From JBOGUF01 sp050696075 (GTDB lineage: Bacteria > Chloroflexota > Chloroflexia > Thermomicrobiales > UBA6265), in NCBI GenBank assembly GCA_050696075.1, contig JBOGUF010000069.1, forward strand, positions 1-53,940: a stretch of 53,940 nucleotides of DNA, in the 5' to 3' direction. Below are positions 1 to 9,176 of this stretch, piece after piece. Below the pieces are notes generated by a model. It was not told the origin of the DNA. It saw only the letters and a program-made list of their open reading frames with translations, and did not search any database. Numbering within the stretch: position 1 is the stretch's first letter; each line of letters starts with the position of its first letter. A program made the translations under genes and the position numbers.

Positions 1-42
1 GGCCTCTTGTGGAGAGCTCGCGGCCTCTTGTGGAGAGCTTGT
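1..42. repeat. 21-bp tandem duplication inside the C-terminal coding region
   Basis: Two near-identical 21-bp units beginning GGCCTCTTGTGGAGAGCT at 1 and 22. On the minus strand each encodes the heptapeptide ASSPQEA. The array may continue past the left edge. Confidence 0.7.
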
Positions 43-1626
43 GCGTTGCTGGTCCCCGAAGAGGTCCAGTTGTTGATCATCCTCCGGGAAGGCAAAGCCT
101 CCTGTGCTCAATGTGCGCTCGACCTTCTCTTGCTCCCCTGGGAAGAAGTACACCGTTCCGCGCGAAGCGCCCGCGGATTCCAAGAATCCCGCCTTGACCA
201 GGGAAGCAAGTGCCTTGGTCAGGTCATGCGAGTGCTCGGTCGTCATGCTCCGCAGTCGGCTATGAGTTACCTGACCTTCAATCTCAACAGTGGCAAGCGC
301 CAACCGTTGTATTTCTGTAAGGGATCGAAACGGAGGACCAAAACGCCGATCCAAGGACTGAAGCGTCTCGTCCGGCAGGAGGCTAACGGTACGCAGCGTG
401 AGAATCGTCTGCTCTAGCTGCATCGTCTCTGCGAACTCGGGCAGCCACCAATGCTGTTGTCGCCAGCCGCTGTAGATACGGGGAATACCCGAACCGGCCT
501 GCTCACCAAGTCCGACCAACTGAAACATTTTCTGAAGATTCCGATTCCGGCAATCGCTCATCCCGCCGTTGATTGCGTCCTCCAAGGGGAGTCGCATCGT
601 TCCCGGATTGCGGAAACCGAACAAGTCCGGGCGCTTAACGATGAGGATGGGTACACGCCCGGTGTAATCCGCGTGGATCAACGCGTTGACCAATGCCTCG
701 CGCAAAGCAACATGCACGGGCGTCTCGTCAATACGCGTGTCTCCTTCGAGCCGGAACGGAACCTTCAGTCCCTCAAACAAACGTTGGATCGTCCGGCGAT
801 AGAAATCGTAGAGATTGCCGGACCAGGTTCCATCCGTAGTGATGCGGTCGACCCAGCGAATCTCTCGCAGGCCAGGGCGACGCTCCTGATAATCCACTAC
901 ATAGTGAGGAACTGCTTCGAGGATCGAGCGCAGCATACCGAACATCAGCAGACCGGCGATCGTGAGTCCCTCATCGCCGGTCTGTCGGTCGCGTCTCCAT
1001 CCACCAAGCAGCCGGAGCAGCTCTTTATCATCTTCATCATGCCAAGGGTGATCCGGTTTTGCCGCGCGAAACTGATTCCGGTAGGCGCGAAAGCTGCTCA
1101 GATCGATGTCGTCGAGTGTGAACCCTTCAAGCAGTCGTCCGTCGCGGTCGTCCTCGACCTGCTCGACCAGCATGCGCTTGACCGTCTCATGGTCGCAGAG
1201 GTAGTCACCGTCGTAGTTGCGTCGGTATGTCCCTTCAAGCGGGTTCTTGCCGATGAAGGCCGGGCGCTGCGTTCGGATTGCCCGTGGCACACGAATCTCA
1301 ATGACGCGTTTCCCCTCAACCTCAACGATGCTCACCATCTTGTCAGTGAGCAGGTTCGCGCTCACTTGATCACGATCGTTCAGCCCATTCCAGAGGGAGG
1401 CCAACACCCGGTCAGGTTCGGAGATTCCACGAACGGTGAACACTCCGCGCGGTTTCTCTTCGATGCCCAACAAGACGACCCCACCGTAGGTATTCGCCAT
1501 CGCGACATACGATTCGAAGAAGCTCCTGGGCAACTCCCCAAGTCCGTCCCGGCCGGCGGCCTTCTTGACTTCAAGGTCGCAACCTTCCGCCAGTTCTTGC
1601 AAATCCAGGCTTGTCAGTCGACTCAC
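1..1626 (-). CDS. AlbA_2/Schlafen-like ATP-binding protein of the type I RM operon (3' end beyond window)
   Basis: Reading leftward from a GTG at 1626-1624 (AGGAGG-like TTGGAGGC just upstream), the frame stays open for 542 codons to the window edge. The N-terminus is an AlbA_2 domain, the Schlafen-core-related family often annotated as putative transcriptional regulator: ELAEGCDLEVKKA (E14-x4-E19) followed by GGVVLLGIEEK around residue 56. A GHKL/HATPase_c_4-type motif REALVNALIHADY lies about two-thirds along, as in COG2865 proteins, and a winged-helix-like region follows. It starts 20 nt after the hsdS stop, so it is the last visible gene of the hsd operon. The visible C-terminus ends in a short ASSPQEA duplication. 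The role is not established; a regulator or a guard-type effector is possible. It is a paralogue of the gene at 3148-4551. Confidence 0.8.
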   Translation of the reverse strand, partial: MSRLTSLDLQELAEGCDLEVKKAAGRDGLGELPRSFFESYVAMANTYGGVVLLGIEEKPRGVFTVRGISEPDRVLASLWNGLNDRDQVSANLLTDKMVSIVEVEGKRVIEIRVPRAIRTQRPAFIGKNPLEGTYRRNYDGDYLCDHETVKRMLVEQVEDDRDGRLLEGFTLDDIDLSSFRAYRNQFRAAKPDHPWHDEDDKELLRLLGGWRRDRQTGDEGLTIAGLLMFGMLRSILEAVPHYVVDYQERRPGLREIRWVDRITTDGTWSGNLYDFYRRTIQRLFEGLKVPFRLEGDTRIDETPVHVALREALVNALIHADYTGRVPILIVKRPDLFGFRNPGTMRLPLEDAINGGMSDCRNRNLQKMFQLVGLGEQAGSGIPRIYSGWRQQHWWLPEFAETMQLEQTILTLRTVSLLPDETLQSLDRRFGPPFRSLTEIQRLALATVEIEGQVTHSRLRSMTTEHSHDLTKALASLVKAGFLESAGASRGTVYFFPGEQEKVERTLSTGGFAFPEDDQQLDLFGDQQRTSSPQEAASSPQEA

Positions 1627-1645
1627 GCCTAGCCTCCAAGCGGCA

Positions 1646-2977
1646 TCACGAAGCGACTCGCACTTTGCCGGTCAGCAGGTCGTCCATCAGCCCCTTCTTG
1701 AGTGGCTGGAGCTTCTCCCAATAGGTCTCCTCAGTCTGAATGCGTTCGTCGTGTGCCTTCAAGAAGCAAGCGATGCGCTCGCGTTCCTCCTCCCCAGGCC
1801 AAGGGATCACGAACGATCGTAATTGCAGATAATTCAACCCCTGTCGATTTCCGCCGGCATTGAGCCGGTCGATCTGCGACTGACCAATGTATGATGCTAG
1901 AACGGCCGAGAGGTATGTGGCATTCGCCCAAGTCGCATTTGGCAGCCGGATGGCGCAAACGTGCTGGTTAACGTTGGCTACCGGAAAACCCGCAGGCACT
2001 GGGCAACAGCGACCGATGGAGGCTCCTGTGATGTTGAGGAGCACGTCATGAGGGAAGATCTCGCTGCGCCTCATTCGTTCGTGAGTCGCTGAGTTGATAT
2101 AGGCGACGTCATCCAGTAGAAGTCCTTCGAACGTTACATTCTGACTCCGGACAAAGACGATTCCCTCCTTCTTGTAGACCTCACTTCCACCAGTCGGCGT
2201 CACTCCGCTTCCCACATGAAAGGCGAGAGTGTCTATTGATGGAGATGTCCATTCGCATGGGATCAGACCACATGGCGACTCCTTGAACTGCTCCGGATGC
2301 GCTACCGAATCGCGCAATTGCCCATGCTTGTCGAGCCCGCGGGTGAGCAGATCGTGCAGCAGCCCGGCCTTCACCTGCTTCAGCTTGGCGATCAGCGCCT
2401 CGGTCTGTTGGATCGCGGCGTCGACCGTGTCGAGAATCTCGGCGATGCGGCGCTGTTCAGCGAAGGAGATCACGGGAACTTCGAATCGATCAAAGAACTC
2501 GGCGGGAACCCGGCGCTGACCGGCCGAGCCGGTCATGAGCGTTTCGGCTTTGCGCCGGAGTGCTTCGGATTGCAACCAGTGATAGATAAAGCGAGGATCA
2601 ATCCTTGGCCGCGCCCTCAGCACATGGAATTCTGTTGATCCGAAGCCAACGCCATTCGTCAGGTTGCGTGCGTGGCACCCTTTGCCGTTCTCCATACATG
2701 GCGTGATCTTCGCGAAGAGGAGATCTCCTTCTTGGAAGGGCGTGTATCCTTGCCGTACTTGGCTGAGCTTGCGAGTCTGATGGCCAATCCATTCGCCAGT
2801 CTCAGAGGCGTCGGACATTGGGATGAAGGAGACCTGCGCATCGGGAGGCAGATGGGCGAATGCAGCGGCTGGATTGACCTCCGCGAATTGGGTAAGCAGG
2901 ACGCGATGATCCGACTTCATCACGTCGCTTTGGGGCGATTCATTCTGGCTCCACTCTAGCTGTGACTCTAGCTCCAT
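1646..2977 (-). CDS. hsdS: Type I restriction-modification specificity subunit HsdS
   Basis: 443-aa S subunit with the classic two-half layout. The first target-recognition domain (roughly residues 30-175) is followed by a conserved helix containing RRIAEILDTVDAAIQQTEAL and LLHDLLTRG. The second domain (about 215-390) is followed by the matching helix ending LKKGLMDDLLTGKVRV. The first half contains GDLLFAKITPCMENGKG, typical of HsdS TRDs. It would set the DNA target of the HsdM methyltransferase encoded upstream. It lies 170 nt after the AlbA_2-domain gene and 20 nt before the next one, all on the minus strand. The protein is full length with no visible damage. Confidence 0.93.
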   Translation of the reverse strand: MELESQLEWSQNESPQSDVMKSDHRVLLTQFAEVNPAAAFAHLPPDAQVSFIPMSDASETGEWIGHQTRKLSQVRQGYTPFQEGDLLFAKITPCMENGKGCHARNLTNGVGFGSTEFHVLRARPRIDPRFIYHWLQSEALRRKAETLMTGSAGQRRVPAEFFDRFEVPVISFAEQRRIAEILDTVDAAIQQTEALIAKLKQVKAGLLHDLLTRGLDKHGQLRDSVAHPEQFKESPCGLIPCEWTSPSIDTLAFHVGSGVTPTGGSEVYKKEGIVFVRSQNVTFEGLLLDDVAYINSATHERMRRSEIFPHDVLLNITGASIGRCCPVPAGFPVANVNQHVCAIRLPNATWANATYLSAVLASYIGQSQIDRLNAGGNRQGLNYLQLRSFVIPWPGEEERERIACFLKAHDERIQTEETYWEKLQPLKKGLMDDLLTGKVRVAS

Positions 2978-3051
2978 TTTGGCTCTCCGACGTGTTGGGG
3001 ATTGCGTGATGTCGAATTACAGCACTCGTTACTTCTGAACGATAGGCACGG

Positions 3052-3107
3052 AATACACGTCATTGCACGTCATTGCACGTCCCATTGCACGTTCCGCGAC
3101 GTGCAAT
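3052..3107. repeat. Phased ATTGCACGT direct repeats ending in an inverted repeat
   Basis: In the gap between an AlbA_2 gene and hsdS, ATTGCACGT occurs at 3062-3070, 3072-3080 and 3084-3092, with a degenerate unit (TACACGT) about 10 bp earlier. The last copy pairs with ACGTGCAAT at 3099-3107: 9-bp perfect arms and a 6-nt loop. The roughly 10-bp phasing places the sites on one face of the helix, which fits an operator array; an RNA hairpin is the alternative. Confidence 0.6.
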
Positions 3108-3147
3108 TCCGCGAACCATTTCTGCGGTCCATTTCTATGGGCCATTT

Positions 3148-4551
3148 TTATGGCCTATTTCCAGCGAGAAACCATCGTGCGCCAACGCCTTTTCCGCTCG
3201 CATCGACAAGGCCCAATGTTCGCAGGAGTTGCAGATTGTCCTGAACGGTACGGCGCGGCACCGGCTCGACGAAAATGCCCAAGATCTGTTTGAGAGAAGC
3301 CGGCCCTGTTCCGGCCAATCCCTCCAAGATTTCTCGCTGAAGCGGTGAAAGATCGTGCCCGATTCGGGTAGGCGCAATGTACCGGGTCGGTCGAAATCGG
3401 ACCGTCACCTCGTGCGGAGTGGCATCGAACTCCGGCGCCGCCAAGCCGGCCTGCTCGGTGAGCTCGATCATCTTGATCGTCCCGCGCCCCCAGCTCTCGA
3501 TGATGCCGCGACGATAGAACACCTGCGCGATCAACGGATTCCACGGCCGAGACCGGTGCGGACGCGCCAGGTCCTCCGGCGTTAGGCCAAACGGCAACGG
3601 TCCGATACTCGTAATCTCCAACCGGTCATCGTAGATCGCCACCCCGATAGAGCCCGCACCGGTGCTGTAGTCTCGATGACAAATCGCGTTCGCCAGCGCC
3701 TCACGGAGGGCCTCGGTTGGATAGAGCGGGTCATCCACGCGCTCGAAGATGTTTGGAAGGATGCGGCCGGCGACCGGCAGGTAGTCCCGCAGGAACCGTT
3801 GCGCCCGAATGAAAAGATCGAACGCGTTGCCAACCTCCTGCCGGTTGTCGAGGAATTCCCCCTTGTCCGCCCCGCGGAATCGTGCCATCCGCAGAATACA
3901 TTGCGGATACCGCGAGAGTAGCCGCTCCGGTCGTCCAAAGAGCGCCGCCGCCGCGTTGACCAATTGGCCGTCTTCGATCAATCCCAGCCCGGTCAGCAAC
4001 GCCTTCGGGTCGCGAGTGCCGGGTTCGTCTAGACGCTGGCGGCGAATCGCCTCCTCGATCGTGCGCACGATCTCGCTCTGATCCAGGTCTTCGATGGAAA
4101 GGTGCTTCGCCGGCCAGTTCTCCCATCGGTCATATGCGTGCAGTCGTTCCATCAGGCGTCGTTCGTAGATCTGCGTCGGCATCCGGCTCGTGGTCGGGCC
4201 GACCCGCTGGTACGGCAGTCCCTCGCAGGTGTACAACCCGGTTCCACCGGATATCCGTATCATGATGACGGCCTTGCCATCCTCAATCGGTACGCTCTCG
4301 ATGTCAGGAAATGCCGGTGGCTCGATCTTCCGCAAATCGTTGGCAATGCCCTCCAAGGTCTGAGTTGACATCGGCTGCCCAACGATACGCCCGCCATCGT
4401 TCACTCCGAAAAGGACATAGCCTGGCAGCGCGTTATTCAGCATGGCGCAGACGGTCCGCATGCCCGTACGCAGCTCGCTCGTGGTCCGCTTAAACTCCAG
4501 TTGCTCGGATTCACCCTTCGCAACGAGCGCTTGCAGTTCCTCGATCGTCAC
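3148..4551 (-). CDS. AlbA_2/Schlafen-like ATP-binding protein between hsdM and hsdS
   Basis: 467 aa. The N-terminal AlbA_2 domain reads GESEQLEFKRTTSELRTG (E14-x4-E19-x-K21), then GYVLFGVNDGG with D52. A central GHKL-like ATP-binding region has REALANAICHRDYSTG, then RGIIESWGRGTIKMI. The C-terminus is a winged-helix-like region (PLQREILEGL ... VPRRTVQDNLQLLRTLGLV). Its ATG overlaps the hsdM stop by 4 nt (ATGA at 4548-4551), so translation is coupled to hsdM. Proteins of this family (COG2865) are recurrent in hsd operons; their job is debated (regulation or defence). The acidic triad spacing resembles that of Schlafen nucleases, but nuclease activity is inference. Confidence 0.85.
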   Translation of the reverse strand: MTIEELQALVAKGESEQLEFKRTTSELRTGMRTVCAMLNNALPGYVLFGVNDGGRIVGQPMSTQTLEGIANDLRKIEPPAFPDIESVPIEDGKAVIMIRISGGTGLYTCEGLPYQRVGPTTSRMPTQIYERRLMERLHAYDRWENWPAKHLSIEDLDQSEIVRTIEEAIRRQRLDEPGTRDPKALLTGLGLIEDGQLVNAAAALFGRPERLLSRYPQCILRMARFRGADKGEFLDNRQEVGNAFDLFIRAQRFLRDYLPVAGRILPNIFERVDDPLYPTEALREALANAICHRDYSTGAGSIGVAIYDDRLEITSIGPLPFGLTPEDLARPHRSRPWNPLIAQVFYRRGIIESWGRGTIKMIELTEQAGLAAPEFDATPHEVTVRFRPTRYIAPTRIGHDLSPLQREILEGLAGTGPASLKQILGIFVEPVPRRTVQDNLQLLRTLGLVDASGKGVGARWFLAGNRP

Positions 4552-6969
4552 GACGCATACCCCAGCTCACGCAGGAACCCGCTCAGCCGCATCGCCGCCT
4601 CGTCGCGCTCCCCCTCGATCGACCGCAGCGTTACCCAATACTTGTCCCACCACGTCTCGACCGCCGCGATCACCTGCTGCCGGTGCGCCGTCACGTAGCG
4701 GTCGAGCTGCGCCGCCAGGTCGTCGCGGAAGATCTCCAGCGCCAGGCGTTGTCGCTCCTCCGCCGTCAGCGCCGCCTGTTCAGCCTCCAGGCGCGCGACC
4801 AGGTCGTCTTCGAGCATCCGCAACTGCCGCTTGGCGTCCCGCAAATCCCGCTTCAGCGCCCGCACTTCAGCCTCGCTCAACGCCTCCTCGCCGGGCTCCT
4901 CCGCCTCGCCCTCCTCGTCGTTCTCCGCCGGTTTCGCCGCCTCGATCTGCCCGTTCAGTTCCGACACCCGCGCCTCCGCTGCCCGGACCTCTTCCACGTA
5001 GCCAGGGAGCAACCGCTCGACCAGCTTGTGGCTCAGCGCGTCGAATTGCGCGCCGGACCCATCCTCCGCTTCAAGCCCGGTCCGGATCGTCGTCACCCAC
5101 CCGGCCACCAGCTCGTCGAACCCCCGCGTCGCCAGGGTCCGCAGGTCGAATTGCACCTCGTTCCACCAGCTCGCGATCACCCCGTCCACCTTGAACCGGT
5201 CGAGCAGCCCGACCGGACTCAGCCCCTCGGCGAACGAGGTCAGAAACTCGCGGCGGATCTCCATCGCGTCGCCCGTCTCCGGCAGCCGCGACAGCCGCCC
5301 CTCGTGCGCTCGCCACCACGCCGCGCACGCCTCCCGCAGCCGCTCCTCCTGCGCGCGCACGCCCGCATCCGTCTCGATTGCCGACTTGATTTGCTGCCGC
5401 TCGCGCAACGACGGCGCGAAGTCGTAGTACGTGTCGTCCCGCCCAACAAAGATCGCGCACGGGTCGAAACCGTGCGCCGCGAACAGCTCGCGCTTCGCGG
5501 CGACCTCGGCCTTCGGCACCCCACCCACCAGGTGCGCCCGCACGTCGTGCGGTTCTGGCGGCGGCGCGTTGTCCGCATACCGCCGGATGTTCAGGTTGTG
5601 GTCGTTCGCCGCCAGCTCGTCGTGCGTCACCACCGCCGCGTACCCCGGTACGTCCCGGTAGGCGTCGAAGGTCGAGACGATCTTCTCGACGTGCTCCGGC
5701 CGCAGGTAGTTCTGCGCCCGCCCCGCATGGTACTCCGCGTCGGCGTTGATGAAGAGCACCTTCCCCTGCCGCTCGGTTGGCTTCGCTCCCTTTGCCCGCA
5801 TGACCAGGATGCACGCCGGGATGCCCGTCCCATAGAAAAGGTTCGGCGGCAGCCCGATCACCGCCTCCAGCACGTCGTCCCGCATGAACCCCTCGCGGAT
5901 CGTCTTCTCCACGCCCCCGCGGAAGAGCACCCCGTGCGGCATTACCGTCGCCATCATCCCGCGCACTCGCAGCACCGCGTGCATGTGCTGGGCGAACATC
6001 AGATCCGCCTTCTTCCCCGTCTCCGGCGTGAAGCCGTATTGGAATCGTTCCGGGAAGGCCATGCCGCTCCGGCTGTAGTTCTGGCTGAACGGCGGATTGC
6101 TGATCACCCGGTCGAACCGCCGCAACTCGCCCCCCTCCAGATGGCGCGGGTCGGCGATGGTGTCCTGATTCTCGATATCGGCGTCTGGGATCCCGTGCAA
6201 GATCATGTTCATCTTGCACATCGACCACGTCCCGCCGCTGTCCTCCTGCCCGAAGAGGTGTAAATCGCGCGGGTTGCCGCCGTGCTCCTCGACGTACTGC
6301 TTGCTCAGGATCAGCATCCCGCCCGAGCCGCAGCATGGGTCATAGACGCGCATCTGTTCGCGCGGGTGGAGCAGCCGCACCATCAGCCGCACCACGTCCC
6401 GCGGCGTATAGAACTCGCCCCCCCTTCTTCCCCGCCGAGTCCGCGAACTGACCGATCAGGTACTCGTAGGCGGCACCGAGCAGGTCCGGGAACTCGAAGT
6501 CGTTGTTGCGCAGCCGGTATTTGTTGAAGTGGCGGATCAAATCGCGCAGCTTCTGGTCCGGCAGCGTCGTCTTCCCCACCCGCCGGTTGAAGTCGATGTG
6601 CCCCAGTACCCCCTCCAGCACCGGGTTCTCGTCCTCCAGCGCCATGAGCGCCTTGTTTAACCCATCGCCCACGTTCTGGTGAAGCTCGTCGCGGACATGC
6701 CCCCACCGTGCCGCATTCGGCACGAAGAACGCGTCGTGGTAAAGGTCGGGCGTCTCCGCCCGCTCTTCCGCCTCCGCCGGCGTCCTCCCCCGGGCGAGGT
6801 TCTCCCGGACGATTCGCTCCCGCCGCTCCTCGAAGACATCCGAGCAGCGCTTCAGGAAGAGCATGCCGAAGATGTATTCCTTGAACTCCGAGGCGTCCAT
6901 CTTCCCGCGCAGGATGTCGGCGGCGGCAAAGAGGTGACGCTCGAGCTGGGGCAAGGTGAGCTTACTCAC
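4548..6969 (-). pseudogene. hsdM: Type I restriction-modification methyltransferase HsdM, split by a +1 frameshift in a G7 tract
   Basis: The N-terminal helical domain begins at GTG 6969 (SKLTLPQLERHLFAAADI) and runs in frame to the C7 tract at 6418-6424 on the plus strand (G7 on the coding strand). There the frame shifts, and a read-through product ends out of frame at 6340. With one G fewer the sequence reads KKGGEFYTPRDVVRLM and continues in the frame that stops at 4548: SAM motif I DPCCGSGG, catalytic NPPF, then a C-terminal coiled coil. The span of 2422 nt is 807 codons plus one base, consistent with a single extra base. It is the first gene of the operon. It may be an assembly error, a real mutation, or a phase-variable ON/OFF tract. 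An upstream ATG near 7026 is an alternative start. Confidence 0.85.
6418..6424. repeat. Homopolymer G7 (C7 on plus) at the hsdM frameshift
   Basis: Seven C on the plus strand, flanked by G6417 and T6425. It sits exactly where the two hsdM reading frames meet; six would restore the family-conserved GGEFYTPR segment. Confidence 0.9.
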
Positions 6970-7097
6970 GATAGGTATTCCTCGTGACTGGTCGTACCAG
7001 AGCGCAAGATGGTCGGCGGCGCTCATCGCCTCATCGCGGGCAGATGCCCTCCATGGCGCGTCCAGCAAACCTCCGCACGGGTTGATGATCTAGGCAA

Positions 7098-7127
7098 AGT
7101 ATGATGCAGATACGACCCAATCGCCAA
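7098..7127 (-). promoter_or_regulatory. Candidate promoter of the hsd operon
   Basis: On the minus strand, TTGGCG (7127-7122) and CATACT (7103-7098) are separated by 18 nt, about 130 nt upstream of the chosen hsdM start. This is motif matching only. Confidence 0.35.
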
Positions 7128-7386
7128 CTCGCCTCACTCCCGCAGAACCAATCTCGGGTGGAAACCCGTTGACCCTCTTGACAAACCACCCTCATAATGA
7201 GAACATATATTCTAATCAGCACATCCGGCGAGGCTGCGGGCCTGGGCAGCGCCTCACGTCGCCCGGGACGGTGTCCCGTCATCCCCACTCCGGCTGGATA
7301 CCGCCGGTCACGCGCGCGGGCGACGCGCCAACAGTATCCCGGTCCGCACGACCGGTCAGCGCCTTCAGCAAGCGACTCCGTGCCAG

Positions 7387-7413
7387 CTTGATCACCTGAT
7401 CAACCTGATCAAG
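7387..7413. repeat. Palindromic TGATCA-rich repeat
   Basis: Arms CTTGATCA (7387-7394) and TGATCAAG (7406-7413) enclose a further CCTGATCAACC, giving nested 9-bp direct repeats (CCTGATCAA) and inverted repeats. It lies downstream of the minus-strand dehydrogenase; possibly part of its 3' end structure. Confidence 0.55.
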
Positions 7414-7490
7414 CCGCCGACCGCTGGAGGGCGGTTCGCGCACCGCCTGGAGCGCGAATCGCCCACGTCACGAACCACACGGCCCAGCTT

Positions 7491-7524
7491 GTCCACCTGG
7501 CCAACCTGGCCTACCTGGCCAACC
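7491..7524. repeat. 9-bp tandem repeat (TGGCCAACC-like)
   Basis: Consecutive 9-bp units GTCCACC, TGGCCAACC, TGGCCTACC, TGGCCAACC immediately downstream of the dehydrogenase stop. No function can be assigned. Confidence 0.6.
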
Positions 7525-7529
7525 AGTCT

Positions 7530-9176
7530 TTACGCCGGCACCGCCTCGACGCCCAAACTTTTCGGTTTAAACCGTGCCAGATGCGCGCGATAGGCGGCGA
7601 CCTCACGCGCGGCCTGAGCCGCGTCCCACCCCAGGTGGCGCTGAGCAAGGGCGGCGGCGGCTTCGTCGGCGCCGACGGCCATCCGTGGGCCGAGACCGGC
7701 CATCGTGCGGCGCATCAGGGCATCTTCTAACGTGTGGGCCAACTCGGATCGGAACGCGAAGATCACCTCCGCGCCGATCGCGCCGCTCTCCGGGTCGAAC
7801 GACGCGGCGAGGTCGGAGTGCTCACGGGCGAGCGCCGCGACCTCTGCCGCGCGGGCGCCGTAGAGGCCGACCAGGCGATGCACGGTCGGTTCCGGCAGAC
7901 CGCCGTCACGTTCCAGTTGGCGGCCGAAGGCATCCATGGCGACCCCGGCGGCGCCTGGGAGCGGGATCTTCGCGGTCGTCGATTTCGCGTCGGAGCCGAT
8001 CTGCTCGCGGACCGCGTCGATCGCCTCCTCGGAGAGGTTGCGATAGGTGGTGAGCTTGCCGCCGACGATCGAGAGCAGACCGCGCGCCTTGGGCGCATGG
8101 TTGTGTATCACGTGGCGGCGGGTGATTGCGCCGGCGGCGCCTTGCGGCGTGTGCGGCAGCGGCCGGACGCCGCTGTAGCTGTAGAGGACGTCGTCGCGCG
8201 TCAAACTCGCCGGCGGCATGAGACGGTTCGTCTCGCGCAGGAGATAGTCGATCTCCTCCTCGCTGGCGACGACCGCGTCCAGATCGCCCTCGTACCGCAG
8301 ATCGGTCGTGCCGATCAGGAAACGCTCGTTCCACGGCACCACAAAGATGGCCCGGCCGTCCGACTTTGCCTCGTAATACAGGGCGTCGCGGGGCGCGCCG
8401 GGAAACGGCTCGACCACGATGTGACTCCCTTTGGTGCCGCCGATCAGGCGTCGACGCGATGCATCCTCCGCCGCCCCGGCCAGCACCTCGTCGACCCACG
8501 GCCCGGCGACGTTGACGACAACCTTCCCTTGCGCTTGCACCGTGTCGCCGGTCGGTAAGTCGGTGAATGCGACGCCGCGCACCACCGCGCCCTCGGTCAG
8601 AATCCGGTCGACCCGCGCGTACGTCAGCACCGTCGCGCCGTGGTCGCGGGCGGAGAGGACGTTTTCGACCGCGAGGCGCTCGGGGAAGGTGACTTGGGCG
8701 TCATAGTAGAGCGCGCCGCCGCGCAGACCGCCGGCGTCGAGTCCCGGCGCGTGGCGCAGCGTCGCATCGCGCCCCAACATATGGTGATGGTCGAGCGACT
8801 TGTCGAAGGAGAGGACGTCGTAGAGCATCATGCCGGCCCGAATCAGCCACGGACCGCGCTTGCCGCCGCGGTAGATCGGCAGGATCAGCGGCAGCGGCGT
8901 GACGAGGTGCGGCGCATTGCGCAAGAGACGCTCCCGCTCGCGCAGCGACTCCCGGACCAAGCCCACCTCGGCGTGTTCCAGATAGCGCAGACCGCCGTGG
9001 ATCAGGCGAGTTGACCAGCTCGTCGTGCCGCTCGCGATATCCCCTTTGTCGAGCAGGAGCACACGAAGACCGCGCATCGCCGCGTCGCGGGTCATGCCGG
9101 CGCCGTTGATCCCGGCGCCGACGATGATGACGTCGAACCGGGTGCGTTCAAGGTCGGGCGGAATGACGCGGGTCAT
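7530..9176 (-). CDS. glpD: FAD-dependent glycerol-3-phosphate dehydrogenase/oxidase
   Basis: 548 aa from the ATG at 9176, chosen over an in-frame upstream start at 9248 because GAGAGG precedes it and the FAD-binding strand begins a few residues in. It oxidises sn-glycerol-3-phosphate to dihydroxyacetone phosphate with FAD at the membrane. Visible signs: Rossmann motif DVIIVGAGINGAG, DKGDIASGTTSWSTRLIHGG, FVVPWNERFLIGTTD, and GGKLTTYRNLSEEAID, all hallmarks of GlpA/GlpD. The C-terminal DAO_C domain (roughly residues 400-520) is present. No glycerol kinase or facilitator neighbours it, so it is a stand-alone gene here. GlpA versus GlpD naming is not settled by sequence alone. Confidence 0.92.
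   Translation of the reverse strand: MTRVIPPDLERTRFDVIIVGAGINGAGMTRDAAMRGLRVLLLDKGDIASGTTSWSTRLIHGGLRYLEHAEVGLVRESLRERERLLRNAPHLVTPLPLILPIYRGGKRGPWLIRAGMMLYDVLSFDKSLDHHHMLGRDATLRHAPGLDAGGLRGGALYYDAQVTFPERLAVENVLSARDHGATVLTYARVDRILTEGAVVRGVAFTDLPTGDTVQAQGKVVVNVAGPWVDEVLAGAAEDASRRRLIGGTKGSHIVVEPFPGAPRDALYYEAKSDGRAIFVVPWNERFLIGTTDLRYEGDLDAVVASEEEIDYLLRETNRLMPPASLTRDDVLYSYSGVRPLPHTPQGAAGAITRRHVIHNHAPKARGLLSIVGGKLTTYRNLSEEAIDAVREQIGSDAKSTTAKIPLPGAAGVAMDAFGRQLERDGGLPEPTVHRLVGLYGARAAEVAALAREHSDLAASFDPESGAIGAEVIFAFRSELAHTLEDALMRRTMAGLGPRMAVGADEAAAALAQRHLGWDAAQAAREVAAYRAHLARFKPKSLGVEAVPA

Larger units (their letters stand above)
6970..7529. other. Intergenic region between hsdM start and glycerol-3-phosphate dehydrogenase stop
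   Basis: No convincing gene. It holds a locally AT-rich patch (about 7185-7220) with palindrome CTCATAATGAG and a plus-strand promoter-like pair TTGACC (7169-7174) / CATAAT (7193-7198) at 18-nt spacing that leads into no clear gene. It also holds the two short repeat clusters listed separately and the candidate hsd promoter. Short open frames at 7169-7399 on the plus strand look random. Confidence 0.5.

Noticed and set aside
451..1632. Long open frame on the plus strand opposite the left-edge AlbA_2 gene
   Set aside because: It is codon-register antisense to a gene with clear AlbA_2 and GHKL motifs; its own product shows no family features.
4683..6263. 526-codon plus-strand open frame over hsdM
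   Set aside because: Antisense shadow; Arg/His/Leu-rich product, whereas the minus strand encodes HsdM motifs DPCCGSGG and NPPF.
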